Assembly (NCBI RefSeq): GCF_017302985.1
Contig: NZ_JAFIMU010000007.1
Coordinates: 310,001 to 374,000 of the forward strand
Origin: Corallococcus macrosporus
GTDB lineage: Bacteria; Myxococcota; Myxococcia; Myxococcales; Myxococcaceae
Direction of reading: 5' to 3'
Length of the DNA stretch: 64,000 nucleotides
Position numbers and translations under genes: made by a program. Shown one piece after another: positions 42,011 through 54,000 of the stretch. The notes under the pieces were generated by a model that was not told the DNA's origin, did not search any database, and saw nothing but the letters and a program-made list of their open reading frames with translations. Position 1 is the stretch's first letter; every line of letters begins with the position of its first letter.

Positions 42011-45000
42011 GCGCGCGGTGCCGCGTCCGGAGGTGGTCCGCGTGCCTCGCGCGGAGGCCATGCCCCTGTCCTTCGCGCAGGAACGCCTCTGGTTCCTCGA
42101 CCGTCTGGAGCCGGGCAGCGCCTTCTACAACATCCCCGTCGTGTCGCGGCTGGATGGAACGCTGGACGTCTCCGCGCTGGAGCGGAGCCTCCAGTTCCTC
42201 GTGCGCCGCCATGAATCCCTTCGCACCGTGTTCGTGGAGACGCGCGGCGAGCCGGGCCAGCGCATCCTCGCGGACCTGACGCTGCCCCTGTCCGTCGTGG
42301 ACCTCACGTCCACGCCCGGCGATACGCGCGAGGCCTCGGCCCGGGAGCTGGCTCGCGAAGAGGCGCGGCGGCCCTTCGACCTCGCCCAGGGCCCGCTGCT
42401 CCGTGTGACGCTGCTCAAGCTCGAGCCCGCGCGGCACTGGCTGCTGCTCACCGTGCACCACCTGGTCGCGGATGGCTGGTCCATGCGCGTCCTCGTGCGG
42501 GAGCTGTCGGAGGCCTATGCGGCGTTCTCCTCGGGCCGTGCCCCTGCCCTGCCCGAGCTGACCTTGCAGTACGCCGACCACGCGGCGTGGCAGCGCGACT
42601 GGCTGCGCGGTGAACGGCACGAGGACCTCCTCGGCTGGTGGCGCCAGCGGATGGCCGGTGCGCCTCCCGTGCTCGACGTCCCCGGCGACCGCCGCCGGCC
42701 CCGCGTGCAGTCGTACCGGGGCGCCCAGTGCGTCCACCGGCTCACGCCGGCCGCCTGGGAGCGGGTGAAGGCCCTGGCTTCGCGCGAAGGCACCACGCCC
42801 TTCGTCGCGCTGCTCGCGGGCTTCCAGGTGCTGCTGCACCGCTACACCGGCCAGGAGGACCTGGTGGTGGGCGTGGACACCGCGCACCGCTCGCGGCCGG
42901 AGACGGCCGGCATCGTGGGCCTGTTCGTCAACCAGCTCCCGCTGCGCGGCGACCTCTCCGGTGAGCCGTCCTTCCGCGAGCTGCTGCGCCGCGACCACCG
43001 CGCGGCGCTGGACGCGTGGGCGCACCAGGACCTGCCCTTCGACGCGATGGTGCGAGGCCTCAACCCGGAGCGCAGCCTCGCGCACGCGCCCCTCTTCCAG
43101 GTGAAGCTGGTCCTCCAGGACGCCGCGTCCGGACCCGTGCGCCTGCCCGGCCTCACGCTGAACAGCACGCTCGGCGACACGGGCGCCACCAAGCTCGACC
43201 TCACGCTCTCCGTCACCGACTCCGGCGAAGGCCTGGAGCTGCTGTGCGAGTACGCCACCGACCTCTTCGACGCGGACACCGTCGCGCGGATGCTCGGGCA
43301 CCTGGAGGCGCTGCTGGACGGCGCGGCGGCGCATCCGGAGCGGTCCATCAGCGCGCTGCCCCTGTGGACGCAGGAGGCCCGGGGTCAGGTGCTGGAGGCG
43401 TGGCGCCCCACCGGTCCCGCCGTGGCTCCGGATCTCGCGCACCGGCTCTTCGAAGCGCAGGCCCGCGCCACGCCGGACGCCGTCGCCGTCGCGCTGGGAA
43501 GCACGACGCTGACGTACGCGCGGCTGGAGGCCCGTGCGAACCAGCTTGCGCGGCACCTCGTCGCCTCGGGCGTCCGCCCTGAAGCGGTGGTGGGCGTGCA
43601 CCTGGAGCGCACGCTCGACTTCGTGGTGGCGCTGCTCGGCGTGCTCAAGGCGGGCGGTGCCTTCCTGCCGCTGGATCCGGCCCAGCCCCCCGCGCGGCTG
43701 GAGGCCATGCTGCGCGAGGCCCGGGCGTCCGTCCTGCTGAGCGACGAATCGCTGGCGGACCGGCTGGCTTCACAGGGCGAGCTGCTCGTCCTCCTGGACG
43801 CGGACCGCGCGGCGCTGGAGGCACGGCCGGAGCTGCCGCTGTCCCCCGCGCCGGCCGTCACACCCGCGAACCTCGCCTACGTCATCTTCACCTCCGGCTC
43901 CACCGGCACGCCCAAGGGAGCGCTGCTCGCGCACCACGGCCTGTGCAACACGGCGCTCGCCACGCGCGACGCGCTGGGCCTGCGTCCCGGAAGCCGTCTG
44001 TTGCAGCTGGCGTCCATCGGCTTCGACGCGTCGGTGAGCGAGGTCTTCTCCACGCTCCTGTCCGGCGCGACGCTGGTGCTCGCGCCCGCGGAGTCCCTGT
44101 TGCCGGGGCCGCCGTTGCAGTCGGTGCTCGCCTCCGAGCGCATCACCGCCCTTACCGCCACGCCCACGTCGCTGGCGCCGTTGGATCCGTCCGCGCTGCC
44201 CCTCCTGGAGGCCGTGGCCTCCGTGGGCGAGGCCTGCACGCCGGAGCTCGCGTCGCGCTGGAAGCCGGGCCGGCGCTTCCTCAACGCCTATGGCCCCACC
44301 GAGGCCACCGTCTGCGCCACCATCGACCTGGACGTGATGCCCGCGCGTCCGTCCATCGGCCGTGCCATCCCGGGCGCACGCGTGGCGGTGCTCGACGCGC
44401 GCGGAGAGCCCGTGCCCGTGGGCGTCCCCGGAGAGCTGTACGTGGGAGGCCCCGGCGTGGCGCGTGGCTACCTGGAGCGGCCCGCGCTCACCGCCGAGCG
44501 CTTCGTGCCGGATCCATTCTCCAGCGAGCCCGGCGCCCGCCTGTACCGCACGGGTGACCGCGTGCGCACGCTGTCCGACGGACGGATGGAGTACCTGGGC
44601 CGCCGTGATGCCCAGGTGAAGGTGAACGGCATCCGCATCGAACTCGGCGAGGTGGAAGCCACGCTCGCGCAGGTGCCCGGCGTGCGACAGGCGGTGGTGC
44701 TCCCTCGCGAGCACGCGGGCGAGACGCGGCTGGCCGCGTGGCTCGTCGCGGACGAATCCCTGGACGTCACCGCCGTGCGCCGCTTCCTCAAGGAGCGGCT
44801 GCCGGACGCCTTCGTGCCGTCCACCTACGTGCGGCTGGATGCGCTGCCGCTCACCCCGGGCGGCAAGCTGGACCGCAACGCCCTGCCCGCGCCCAGCGCC
44901 CCGAAGCCGGCGCCGGATGCCCCCTTCGCCGCGCCTGTCTCCGAGTTGGAGCAGCGCATCGCCGAGGTCTGGGCGCGCGTGCTCGACGTGCCGCGCGTGG

Positions 45001-48000
45001 GCCTGCACGCGCACTTCTTCGAGGACCTGGGCGGAGGCTCGCTCCTGGTCGTGAAGGCCAGCACGCAACTGCGTGAGGCTTTGGGACGCGACGTCCCCGT
45101 CACCCACCTCTTCGAGCACCCCACCGTCGCGAAGCTCGCCGCGAGGCTGGAGCGCGACGTGCCGCCGCCTCCCGGCCCCACGTCCCCACCGCGGGCCCCG
45201 CGTGAGGGGTCTGGTGGAAGCTCCGGCGACATCGCCATCATCGGCATGGCGGGACGCTTCCCGGGCGCTCCGGACGTGCACGCCTTCTGGCGCAACCTGC
45301 GCGACGGCGTGGAGTCCATCACCCGCTTCTCGCACGAGGAACTGGAGCCGTCGCCGCTGTTCCCGGACGCGCTGAGGAGCCACCCCGACTTCGTCCCCGC
45401 GGGCGGCGTGCTGGAGGACGCGGACACGTTCGACGCGGCCTTCTTCGGCCTGTCCCCGCGCGAGGCGCAGTGGATGGATCCGCAGCAGCGCCTGTTCCTC
45501 CAGTGCGCGTGGAACGCCCTGGAGGACGCGGGCTACGACGCGGAGCGCATCGCCGCGCCCGTCTCGCTGTACGCGGGCGCGGGCAGCTCCAGCGTGCACC
45601 TGCTGTCGCTGCTGGGGCAGACGCGCAAGGACCCGGCCTCGCTGTTCGAGGCGCTGGGGACGACCAGCGGCGAGAACGTGGCCACGAAGACGGCCTACAA
45701 GCTGAAGCTCGGCGGAGAGAGCCTCAACGTCTACACGGCCTGCTCCACCGGACTCGTCACGGTGCACCTGGCCTGCCAGTCGCTGCGCACCGGGCAGTCG
45801 GACCTGGCGCTGGCGGGCGCGGTGAAGGTGTCGCTGCCGCAGCGCACGGGCTACCTCTTCCAGGAGGGGATGATCCTCTCCCCGGACGGCCACTGCCGCG
45901 CGTTCGACGCGAAGGCACGAGGCACCGTGCTGGGCAGCGGCCTGGGCGTCGTCGTGCTCAAGCGGCTGTCCGACGCCGTGCGCGACGGGGACCGGGTGTA
46001 CGCGGTCATCAAGGGCTCCGCGCTCAACAACGACGCGGCGTCGAAGGTCAGCTACACCGCGCCCAGCATCCAGGGGCAGAGCGAGGTCATCGCGCGGGCG
46101 CTCGCGGCGGCGGGCGTGGACGCGGACAGCGTGGAGTACGTGGAGGCGCACGGCACGGGGACCGCGCTGGGGGACCCCATCGAAGTGGCCGCCCTCACGC
46201 GCGCCTACCGCGCGCACACGCAGCGCACGGGGTACTGCGCGCTGGGGTCGGTGAAGACGAACATCGGGCACCTGGACACGGCGGCGGGCATCGCGGGCCT
46301 CATCAAGGCCGTGCTCGCGCTGCATCACGGGGAGCTGCCGCCCAGCCTCCACTTCCAGCAGCCCAACCCGGAGATCGACTTCGCGCGCAGCCCCTTCTTC
46401 GTGAACACCGCCCTGCGGCCGTGGGAGAGCAACGGCCAGCCCCGCCGCGCGGCCGTCAGCTCGTTCGGCATCGGGGGCACCAACGCGCACGTCGTGCTGG
46501 AGGAGGCGCCTTCACGGCAGCCCGAGCCCGGCACCCGCCGCTCGCGACAGCTCGTCACGCTGTCCGCCCGCACGCCGACCGCATTGGAGGCAGTGGCGCG
46601 GGAGCTTGCCGACCACCTGGAGGTCCGCGCGGACGTGGACCTGGCGGACGTGGCCTTCACGCGCAACGCGGGCCGCAAGGGCTTCGAGGTGCGCCGCACG
46701 GTCGTGGCGGAGGACGTCACCGGGCTCGTGGAGGCCGTGCGCAAGCCGGGCACGACGTCCACCGTGCGCGACGTGGACGCCCCGCCCGCGCACCGCGTGG
46801 CCCTCCTCTTCCCGGGACAGGGCGCCCAGGCCGTGGGCATGGCTCGCGAGCTGTACGACGCCGAGCCGCGCTTCCGCGAGGTGCTGGAGTCCTGCCTCGC
46901 GCTGCTCCCGGCAGCGGGACTGACGCAGGACCTGCGCCCCGTGCTGTTCCCCGCCGCCGGTGAGGAGTCCCGCGCGGAGGCGGCGCTCTCCGAGCCTCGC
47001 TACGCCCTGCCCGCGCTGTTGTCCGTGGAGGTGGCGCTGGCGCGGTGGTGGATGGCGCTGGGGTTCAAGCCCGGCGCGCTCTTGGGACACAGCTTCGGCG
47101 AGTACGCGGCGGCGCATCTGGCCGGCGTGATGTCGCTGGAGGACGCGCTGCGGCTCGCGGTGGTTCGCGGCGAGCTGATGACGCGGCTGCCGCCGGGCGG
47201 GATGCTCGCGGTGGGGCTGTCTCCGGAGGACGTGACGCCGCTGCTGCCCTCCACGCTGGAGGTGGCCGCGCACAACGGCGTGGACCGGTGCACGGTGTCC
47301 GGGCCCCTGGAGCCGCTGGCGGCGCTGGAGCGGACGCTCGCGGGCCGGAAGGTCGGCGTGGTGCGGCTTGGCGCGTCGCATGCGTTCCACTCGCGCGCGG
47401 TGGAGCCGCTGATGCCCGAGTTGGAGCGGGCCGTGTCGGCCATCGCGCTGAAGGCCCCTGCCCTGCCCTACGTGTCCAGCCTCTCCGGGACGTGGATCCG
47501 CCCGGAGGAGGCCACGTCGCCGCGCTACTGGGCACGCCAGATGCGCGAGCCGGTGCGCTTCTCCGCGGGCCTGGACACGCTGCTGCAATCGGGACACGGG
47601 CTGCTCATCGAGGCCGGGCCTGATCAGGGCCTCACGGCGCTCGCGAAGCTGAGGCTGCGCGCGGTGCAGGACACCGTGGCGGTGCCGTCGCTGCGCCGCT
47701 CGGGCACGTCCACGTCCGACCTCCAGACGCTGCTGGAGTCCGTGGGCACGCTGTGGCGGATGGGCGCGAAGGTGGACTGGGAGGTGCTGCACGCCCACGG
47801 CCCGCGCCGCCGCGTGTCGCTGCCGGCCTACCCTTTCGAGGCCGAGCGGGTCCACCTGGACGTCCGGGCCGCGCTGCCCCTGCCGGAAGTGCCGGCCGTG
47901 GAGGCCGTGCCCGTGGTGGCACCGGCGCCCGTGGCGCCTCCCGTGCCCGTGGCGGTGTCCGCGCCGTCCAACCTCAGTGACATCGAGCTGAAGCTGACGG

Positions 48001-51000
48001 AGCTGTGGCGCGAGCGGCTGGGCCTCACGGACATCGGCCTGGACGACAACTTCCTCGACCTGGGCGGCAACTCGCTGATGGCGGCGCAGCTGCTCACGCG
48101 GCTGCGCGAGACGTTCCGCACGCAGGTGCCGCTGAGCGACCTGTTCGAGGCCCCCACCATCGCGGGCCTCGCCGAGCGCATCGAGGCCCGGCTCCTGGCG
48201 GAGGGACGCTCCCTCACGCAGGAGGAGGAAGCGCGAGGCCCGGCGACGGCCATCCAGCCCTGGCCCCGCACGGGCGAGCTGCCCCTGTCGTACGTGCAGG
48301 AGCGCGTCTGGGAGATGGAGGCGCGGGAGCCGGGCAGCTCGCTGTTCAACGAGCCGCTCGCGGTCCGCATCTCCGGAGCGCTGCGGCCGGAGCTGCTGGA
48401 GCGCGGCGTCAACGAGGTCATCCGCCGTCACGAGTCGCTGCGCACGGTCTTCGTCCAGGAGGGCGGCCGGGGCGTGCCGCGCCTCCTGCCGGAGGTGCGC
48501 ATCTCGCTGCCGGTGGTGGACCTGCGCGGCTTCGCCGGGGACCGCGACGCGGAGGCCCTGCGGCTCGCGCGCATCGAACCCGCGGCGCCGTTCGCGCTGG
48601 ACCGGGGTCCGCTCGTGCGCGTGCGCCTGCTGCGGCTGGCGGACACGGAGCACGTGCTGCTCGTGACCATCCACCACATCGTCGCGGACACGCTGTCGCT
48701 GGTGAACCTCATCCGCGAGTCCGTGGCGCTCTACACCGGCTTCGTGCACGGCGTGTCCGTGCCGCTGCCGGAGCTGTCCATCCAGTACCTCGACTTCGCG
48801 CTGTGGCAGCGGCAGGCGCTGGCCGACGGCACGCTCGCGGATCAGCAGGCGTACTGGCGGATGAAGCTGGCCGGACGTCCGGGGCCGCTGTCCCTGCCGC
48901 TGGACCGGCCTCGCATCCCGGGCGCGAAGCGGCGGGGCGCGCGGCACTCGTTCGCCTTCCCGCCGGAGCTGGGCGTCGCGCTGAACGCGTTCAGCCAGCG
49001 TGAAGGGCTCACCGCGTACATGACGCTGCTCGCCGGCTTCACGGCGCTCCTGGCCCGGTGCTCGGGTCAGGAGGACATCGTCGTGGGCACGTCCATCGGC
49101 AACCGGACCCGCCCGGAGCTGGAGCCGCAGATCGGCTATGTGGCGCACGCGCTGGCGCTGCGCACGAACGTGGATGGCGACCCGGACTTCCGCACGCTGG
49201 CCCTGCGCGTGCGGGACACGACGCTCGCGGCGTTCGCGAACCCGGACGTGCCCTATGAGCAGCTGCTCGAAGAGCTGGAGCCCGGCGACGAGGCATCGCT
49301 GGGCCGGCTCTTCGACGCCATCTTCCTCCTGCACGCGCAGGAGGTGTCGGCGCCCATCGAGGAGTTCCCCGGCCTGCGGCTGGGCTACTTCGACGTCACC
49401 GGGCTGCCCGCGCAGTACGGCACGTCGCTGGCGGACCTCACGCTGCTGATGCGCGAGGACGCGCAGGGCTTCTCCGGGACGCTGGAGTACGCCGTCGACC
49501 TGTTCGACGCGGACACCATCGTGCGCCTGTTGTCGCAGCTGGAGGCGCTGCTCTCCGACGCCGTCGCGTCGCCGCAGAAGCCCCTGTCCCGGCTGTCGCT
49601 GGACGTGATGCCCGCGCGAGCCCGGGCTCCTGAGCCTCGCGCGGCGGACGCCACGTCGGTGCCCGCGATGCTGGAGGTCCGCGCGCGGCAGACGCCGGAC
49701 GCGGTGGCCGTGCGCCAGGACGGAACGGTCCTGACCTGGCGGGCGCTGCGGGAGAAGGCCCTGTCCCTCGCGGCACGGTTGAAGGCCCACGGCGTGGGAC
49801 CGGGTGTCCCGGTCGCCGTGTGCGTGGATGCGTCCCCCGAGCGTGCGGTCGCGCTGTGGGGTGTGCTCGCGGCGGGAGGCGCGTATGCGCTGGTGTCGCG
49901 CGATGGGCTCGGGGAGGTGGCGTCGCTGGGGAACGATGGAGCACCGCCCGTGCTCGTCACCTCCGATGCGCTTCCTTCCGGAGTCACGGGCCCCGTCGTT
50001 CGGCTCGATGGCACGGACGCGGTTCGGACTCCGGCTTCGGGTGGACCGACCCGCGTGGAGGTGGAGGGCCTTGCGTGCCTGGCGCGTGAAGGGACGGAGG
50101 GCTCACGCCCCCGCGTGATGTTGAGCCACCGCAACCTCGTCCATCGTCTGGCCGCGCTGGATGCGCGTGTGGATGCCCGGCCCGGAGAGTCGTGGCTGAG
50201 CACGTCGGACGGCATCGGCGACCCGGCGGACCTGGGGCTGCTCTGGGCCCTGTCCCGCGGGCTTCCGGTGGTGCTGCCACCCCGGTCCATGCCGCGGCCC
50301 TCCGTGCGGCGGGAGGGTGCCGCAGCGAAGCGGTCGCTGGACTTCAGCCTCTTCTACTTCGCCAACGACGCGGAGGCGTCCGGGCGGAAGAAGTACCAAC
50401 TGCTCATCGACGGCGCGAAGTTCGCGGACACGCACGGCTTCAGCGCCATCTGGACGCCCGAGCGCCACTTCCACGACTTCGGCGGTCCCTACCCCAGCCC
50501 CACGGCGACCAGCGCCGCGCTCGCCATGGTCACCGACCGGGTGTCGCTGCGCGCGGGCAGCGTCGTCCTGCCGCTCCATGATCCGCTGCGCGTCGCGGAG
50601 GAGTGGTCCGTCATCGACAACCTCTCCAACGGCCGCGCGGGCGTGTCCTTCGCCACCGGCTGGAACGCGAACGACTTCGTCTTCGCCCCCCACAACTTCC
50701 ACCAGCGCCCGGAGGCCGTGCGGCGCGGCGTGGAGGAGGTGCGCACGCTGTGGAAGGGCGGCACCGTGCGCCGCACCAACGGCGCGGGCGTGGAGGTGGA
50801 CATCGCCATCCGGCCCCGCCCCGTGCAGGCGGAGCTGCCGTTGTGGATCACCGCCGCGTTCAACCCGGAGACGTTCCGGATGGCGGGCGAGCTGGGCGCG
50901 GGCCTGCTCACCAACGTGCTGGGCCTGGGCCAGGACTTCGTGGAGCTGGAACGCAAGGTCGCCATCTACCGCGAGGCCCGGCGCAAGGCGGGCCACCCCG

Positions 51001-54000
51001 GCCGCGGCCACGTCGTGCTCATGCTCCACACCTTCGTGTCCTCCAGCCACGAGGACGTGAAGCACCAGGCGCGTGAACCGCTGACGCGCTACTTCCGCAG
51101 CTCCGTGGAGCTGATCAACGGTCTGGTCGCCAGTCAGGGCCCGGGCTTCGACGTGCGCTCGCTCACGCCGCAGGACATGGAAGCCCTGCTGCAACAGGGC
51201 GTGTCGCGCTACCTCGACGCGGGCGGCCTCTTCGGCACCCCGGATTCGCTCCGCGCGCGCATCGACCAACTGCGCCAGGCCGACGTGGACGAGGTGGCCT
51301 GCCTCATCGACTTCGGCATCGCCCCCGACATCACGTTGGAAGGCCTGCGGCACCTGGACGTGCTGCGCCAGCAAAGCCAGGAGCACACCGCACCGCGTCC
51401 GTCCTCCACGACCGTTGAAGTCGACAGCGCTGGGATGCTCGCGAACCTCCTGCGCACGAGCCCGCCGCCACACCTGCGCGCCTCCGTCGCGGTCGCAAGG
51501 ACGCTCGCGGAGCTGCCGGACGCAGCCGCCGTGCTGGGGCCAGTCCGGACGCTGGTGCTGGACGACTCGGAGGGCCTGCCGGCGGACCTCGCCCGCACGC
51601 TCCAGCGCGCGACCTCCGCGCGGATCGTCTCCCCCGCGCCGTTGCTACCAGAGCCGCAAGAGGCAGCCGCGCCCGGAACGCGCTTCGTGCTGGATGCCTC
51701 CGGCCGCCGCGCGCCCGTGGGCGTGGTGGGTGAGCTGTTCCTGGGCGGTGACGCCGTGCCGCTCGGCTTCTGGAAGGCACCGGAGCTGACCCAGTCGCGC
51801 CTGCGCGTCGCCCCCGAGGGAATAGGCGCACACGTCTACGGTACGGGTGCCCGCGCCCGCTACCGCGCCGACGGCGAAGTGGAGCTCATCACGCCCCCAC
51901 GGCGTGCCCCCGCGCAGCCGTCAGGCCCGAGCACCCGGACCGTGCCCCATCCGGACACCACTGCCTCGAACCTCACAGTTCGTCCGGATGCCCTCGCCCG
52001 TCCGGGCGCTGTGCTCCAGCCGGGCACCTCAGCCTCGAACCTCTCGGAACAGCAGAATGCCGCCGCGCGCGCGGGCGCCGTGCTCCAGTCGGGCACCGCA
52101 ACCTCGGACCTCGCGGCGCGTCCGAATGCCGCCGCGCGGGCAAGCGTTGTGCCTCCGCATGGATCCGCGACAGCCGCGCCGCCGACGGGAGCGCCCACGC
52201 GCACGCCGCCTCGCGCGGCGCCGCCTGCCATGCCGGACGTCCAGGTCATCCAGCGCGTGCCCCGCACGGGGAATCTGCCGCTGTCGTTCGCGCAGCAGCG
52301 GCTGTGGTTCCTGGACCAGTACGAGCCGGGCAGCGCGCTCTACAACATCCCCTCCGCCATGCGACTGGTGGGCACGCTGGACGTGTCCGCGCTGGGCCGG
52401 GCCTTCGCGGAGGTGATGCAGCGCCACGAAGCCCTGCACACCGTCTTCCGCATCCAGGACGGCGACGCCGTCCAGGTCATTGCCCCGTCCGCGAACGCCA
52501 CGCTGGAGGTCGAGGACCTGCGCGACTGGCCCGCCGCCGAGCGCGAAGCCGAAGCCCTGCTCCGAGCCCGCGAAGAGGCTCGCACCGCGTTCGACCTGTC
52601 TCGCGGCCCGCTCCTGCGCACGCGCCTGCTGCGCCTCGCCGACACCGAACACCTGCTGCTCGTGACGATGCACCACATCGTCTCCGACGGCTGGTCCATC
52701 GGCGTGCTCATCCGTGAAGTCGTCACGCTCTATGAGGCCTTCACCGCCGGCCGGTCCGCGACGCTGCCGGAGCTGCCCATCCAGTACGCCGACTACGCCG
52801 TGTGGCAGCGCGACTGGCTCCAGGGCGCGGTGCTGGACAAGCAGCTCGAGTACTGGCGCAAGCAACTGGAAGGCGCGCCTCCCGCGCTGGAGCTGCTCAC
52901 CGACCATCCGCGCACCGCGGACACGTCCAACCCCGGCGCCACGCACCGGGTGGTGTTCCCGCACGCGCTGATGCAGGGCCTGCGCGCCCTGTGCCGCCGC
53001 GAGAAGGGAACCCTCTTCATGGGCCTGCTCGCGGGCCTCCAGGCGCTGCTGTCCCGCTACACCGGCCAGGACGACCTCAGCGTCGGCGCGCCCATCGCCG
53101 GCCGCAACCAGCCGCAGACCGAGGGGCTCATCGGCTTCTTCGTCAACACGCTGGTGCTGCGCACGCAGCTCGACGGCGACCCGACCTTCGTGGAGCTGCT
53201 GCGCCGCGTGAAGGCCGTCACGCTGGGCGCCTACGCGCACCAGGACGTGCCCTTCGAGAAGCTGGTGGAGGTGCTCCAGCCGTCCCGGCAGGGCGGCCAG
53301 ACGCCCTTCTTCCAGGTGACGCTGGTGCTGCTCAACACGCCGATGCCGGAGCTCACCGGCCCGGGCCTCACCTTCCGCCCGGTGGACGTGGACAGCGGCA
53401 CGTCCAAGTTCGACTTCACCCTCGTGTTCACGGAGACGCCGCGCGGCCTCCAGACCGCCTTCGAGTACCGCAGCGACCTCTTCGAGCCCGCCACCGCGCA
53501 GCGGATGATGGAGCACCTCCAGGTCCTCTTGGAGGACGCGGTCGCGAACCCCGAGCGCCGCCTGTCCCAGCTGGAGCTGCTCCCCGCCGCCGAGCGGAAG
53601 CAGATCCTCGTGGACTGGAGCACCACGCCGTTCGACGGTCCGCCCGAGCCGCTGGTCCACGACTCCTTCGAGGCCCAGGCCCGCCGCACGCCCGACGCCG
53701 TGGCGGCACTCTTCGAGGGGGAAGCCCTCACGTACGCGGAGCTGGACCGCCGCTCCAACCAGCTCGCGTGGCACCTGCGCGAGCGCGGCGTGCGTCCGGG
53801 AGACCGGCTCGCCCTGTGCCTGGAGCGTTCGCTGGAGATGGTGGTGAGCGTGCTGGCCGTGCTCAAGACGGGCGCGGCCTTCGTCCCCATGGATCCGGCG
53901 TACCCGGCGGAACGGCTCGCCTTCATGCTGGAGGATGCGGGCGCGAACCTCGTCGTCACGCAGGGGCGGCTCGTGTCGCTCCTCCCCGCGACCGGCGCAC

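Larger units (their letters stand above)
48264..52265 (+). other. NRPS module 3: C domain plus decayed A domain split by a luciferase-like monooxygenase, no PCP
   Basis: The C domain has HHIVADT (His2874-2875; the usual final Gly is Thr). The A domain N-half (about 49650-50325) keeps only an outline: the core A3 is degraded to CLAREGTEGSRPRVMLSH. After the inserted monooxygenase, the C-half keeps GELFLGG and VYGTGARARYRADGEVEL but lacks the A10 lysine. No carrier-protein Ser motif follows before the next C domain. The module therefore probably does not add a residue. Confidence 0.85.

Noticed and set aside
46512-49790. Minus-strand open frame of about 1,090 codons
   Set aside because: Antisense to the PKS and third module; same GC-bias shadow with low-complexity Arg/His composition.
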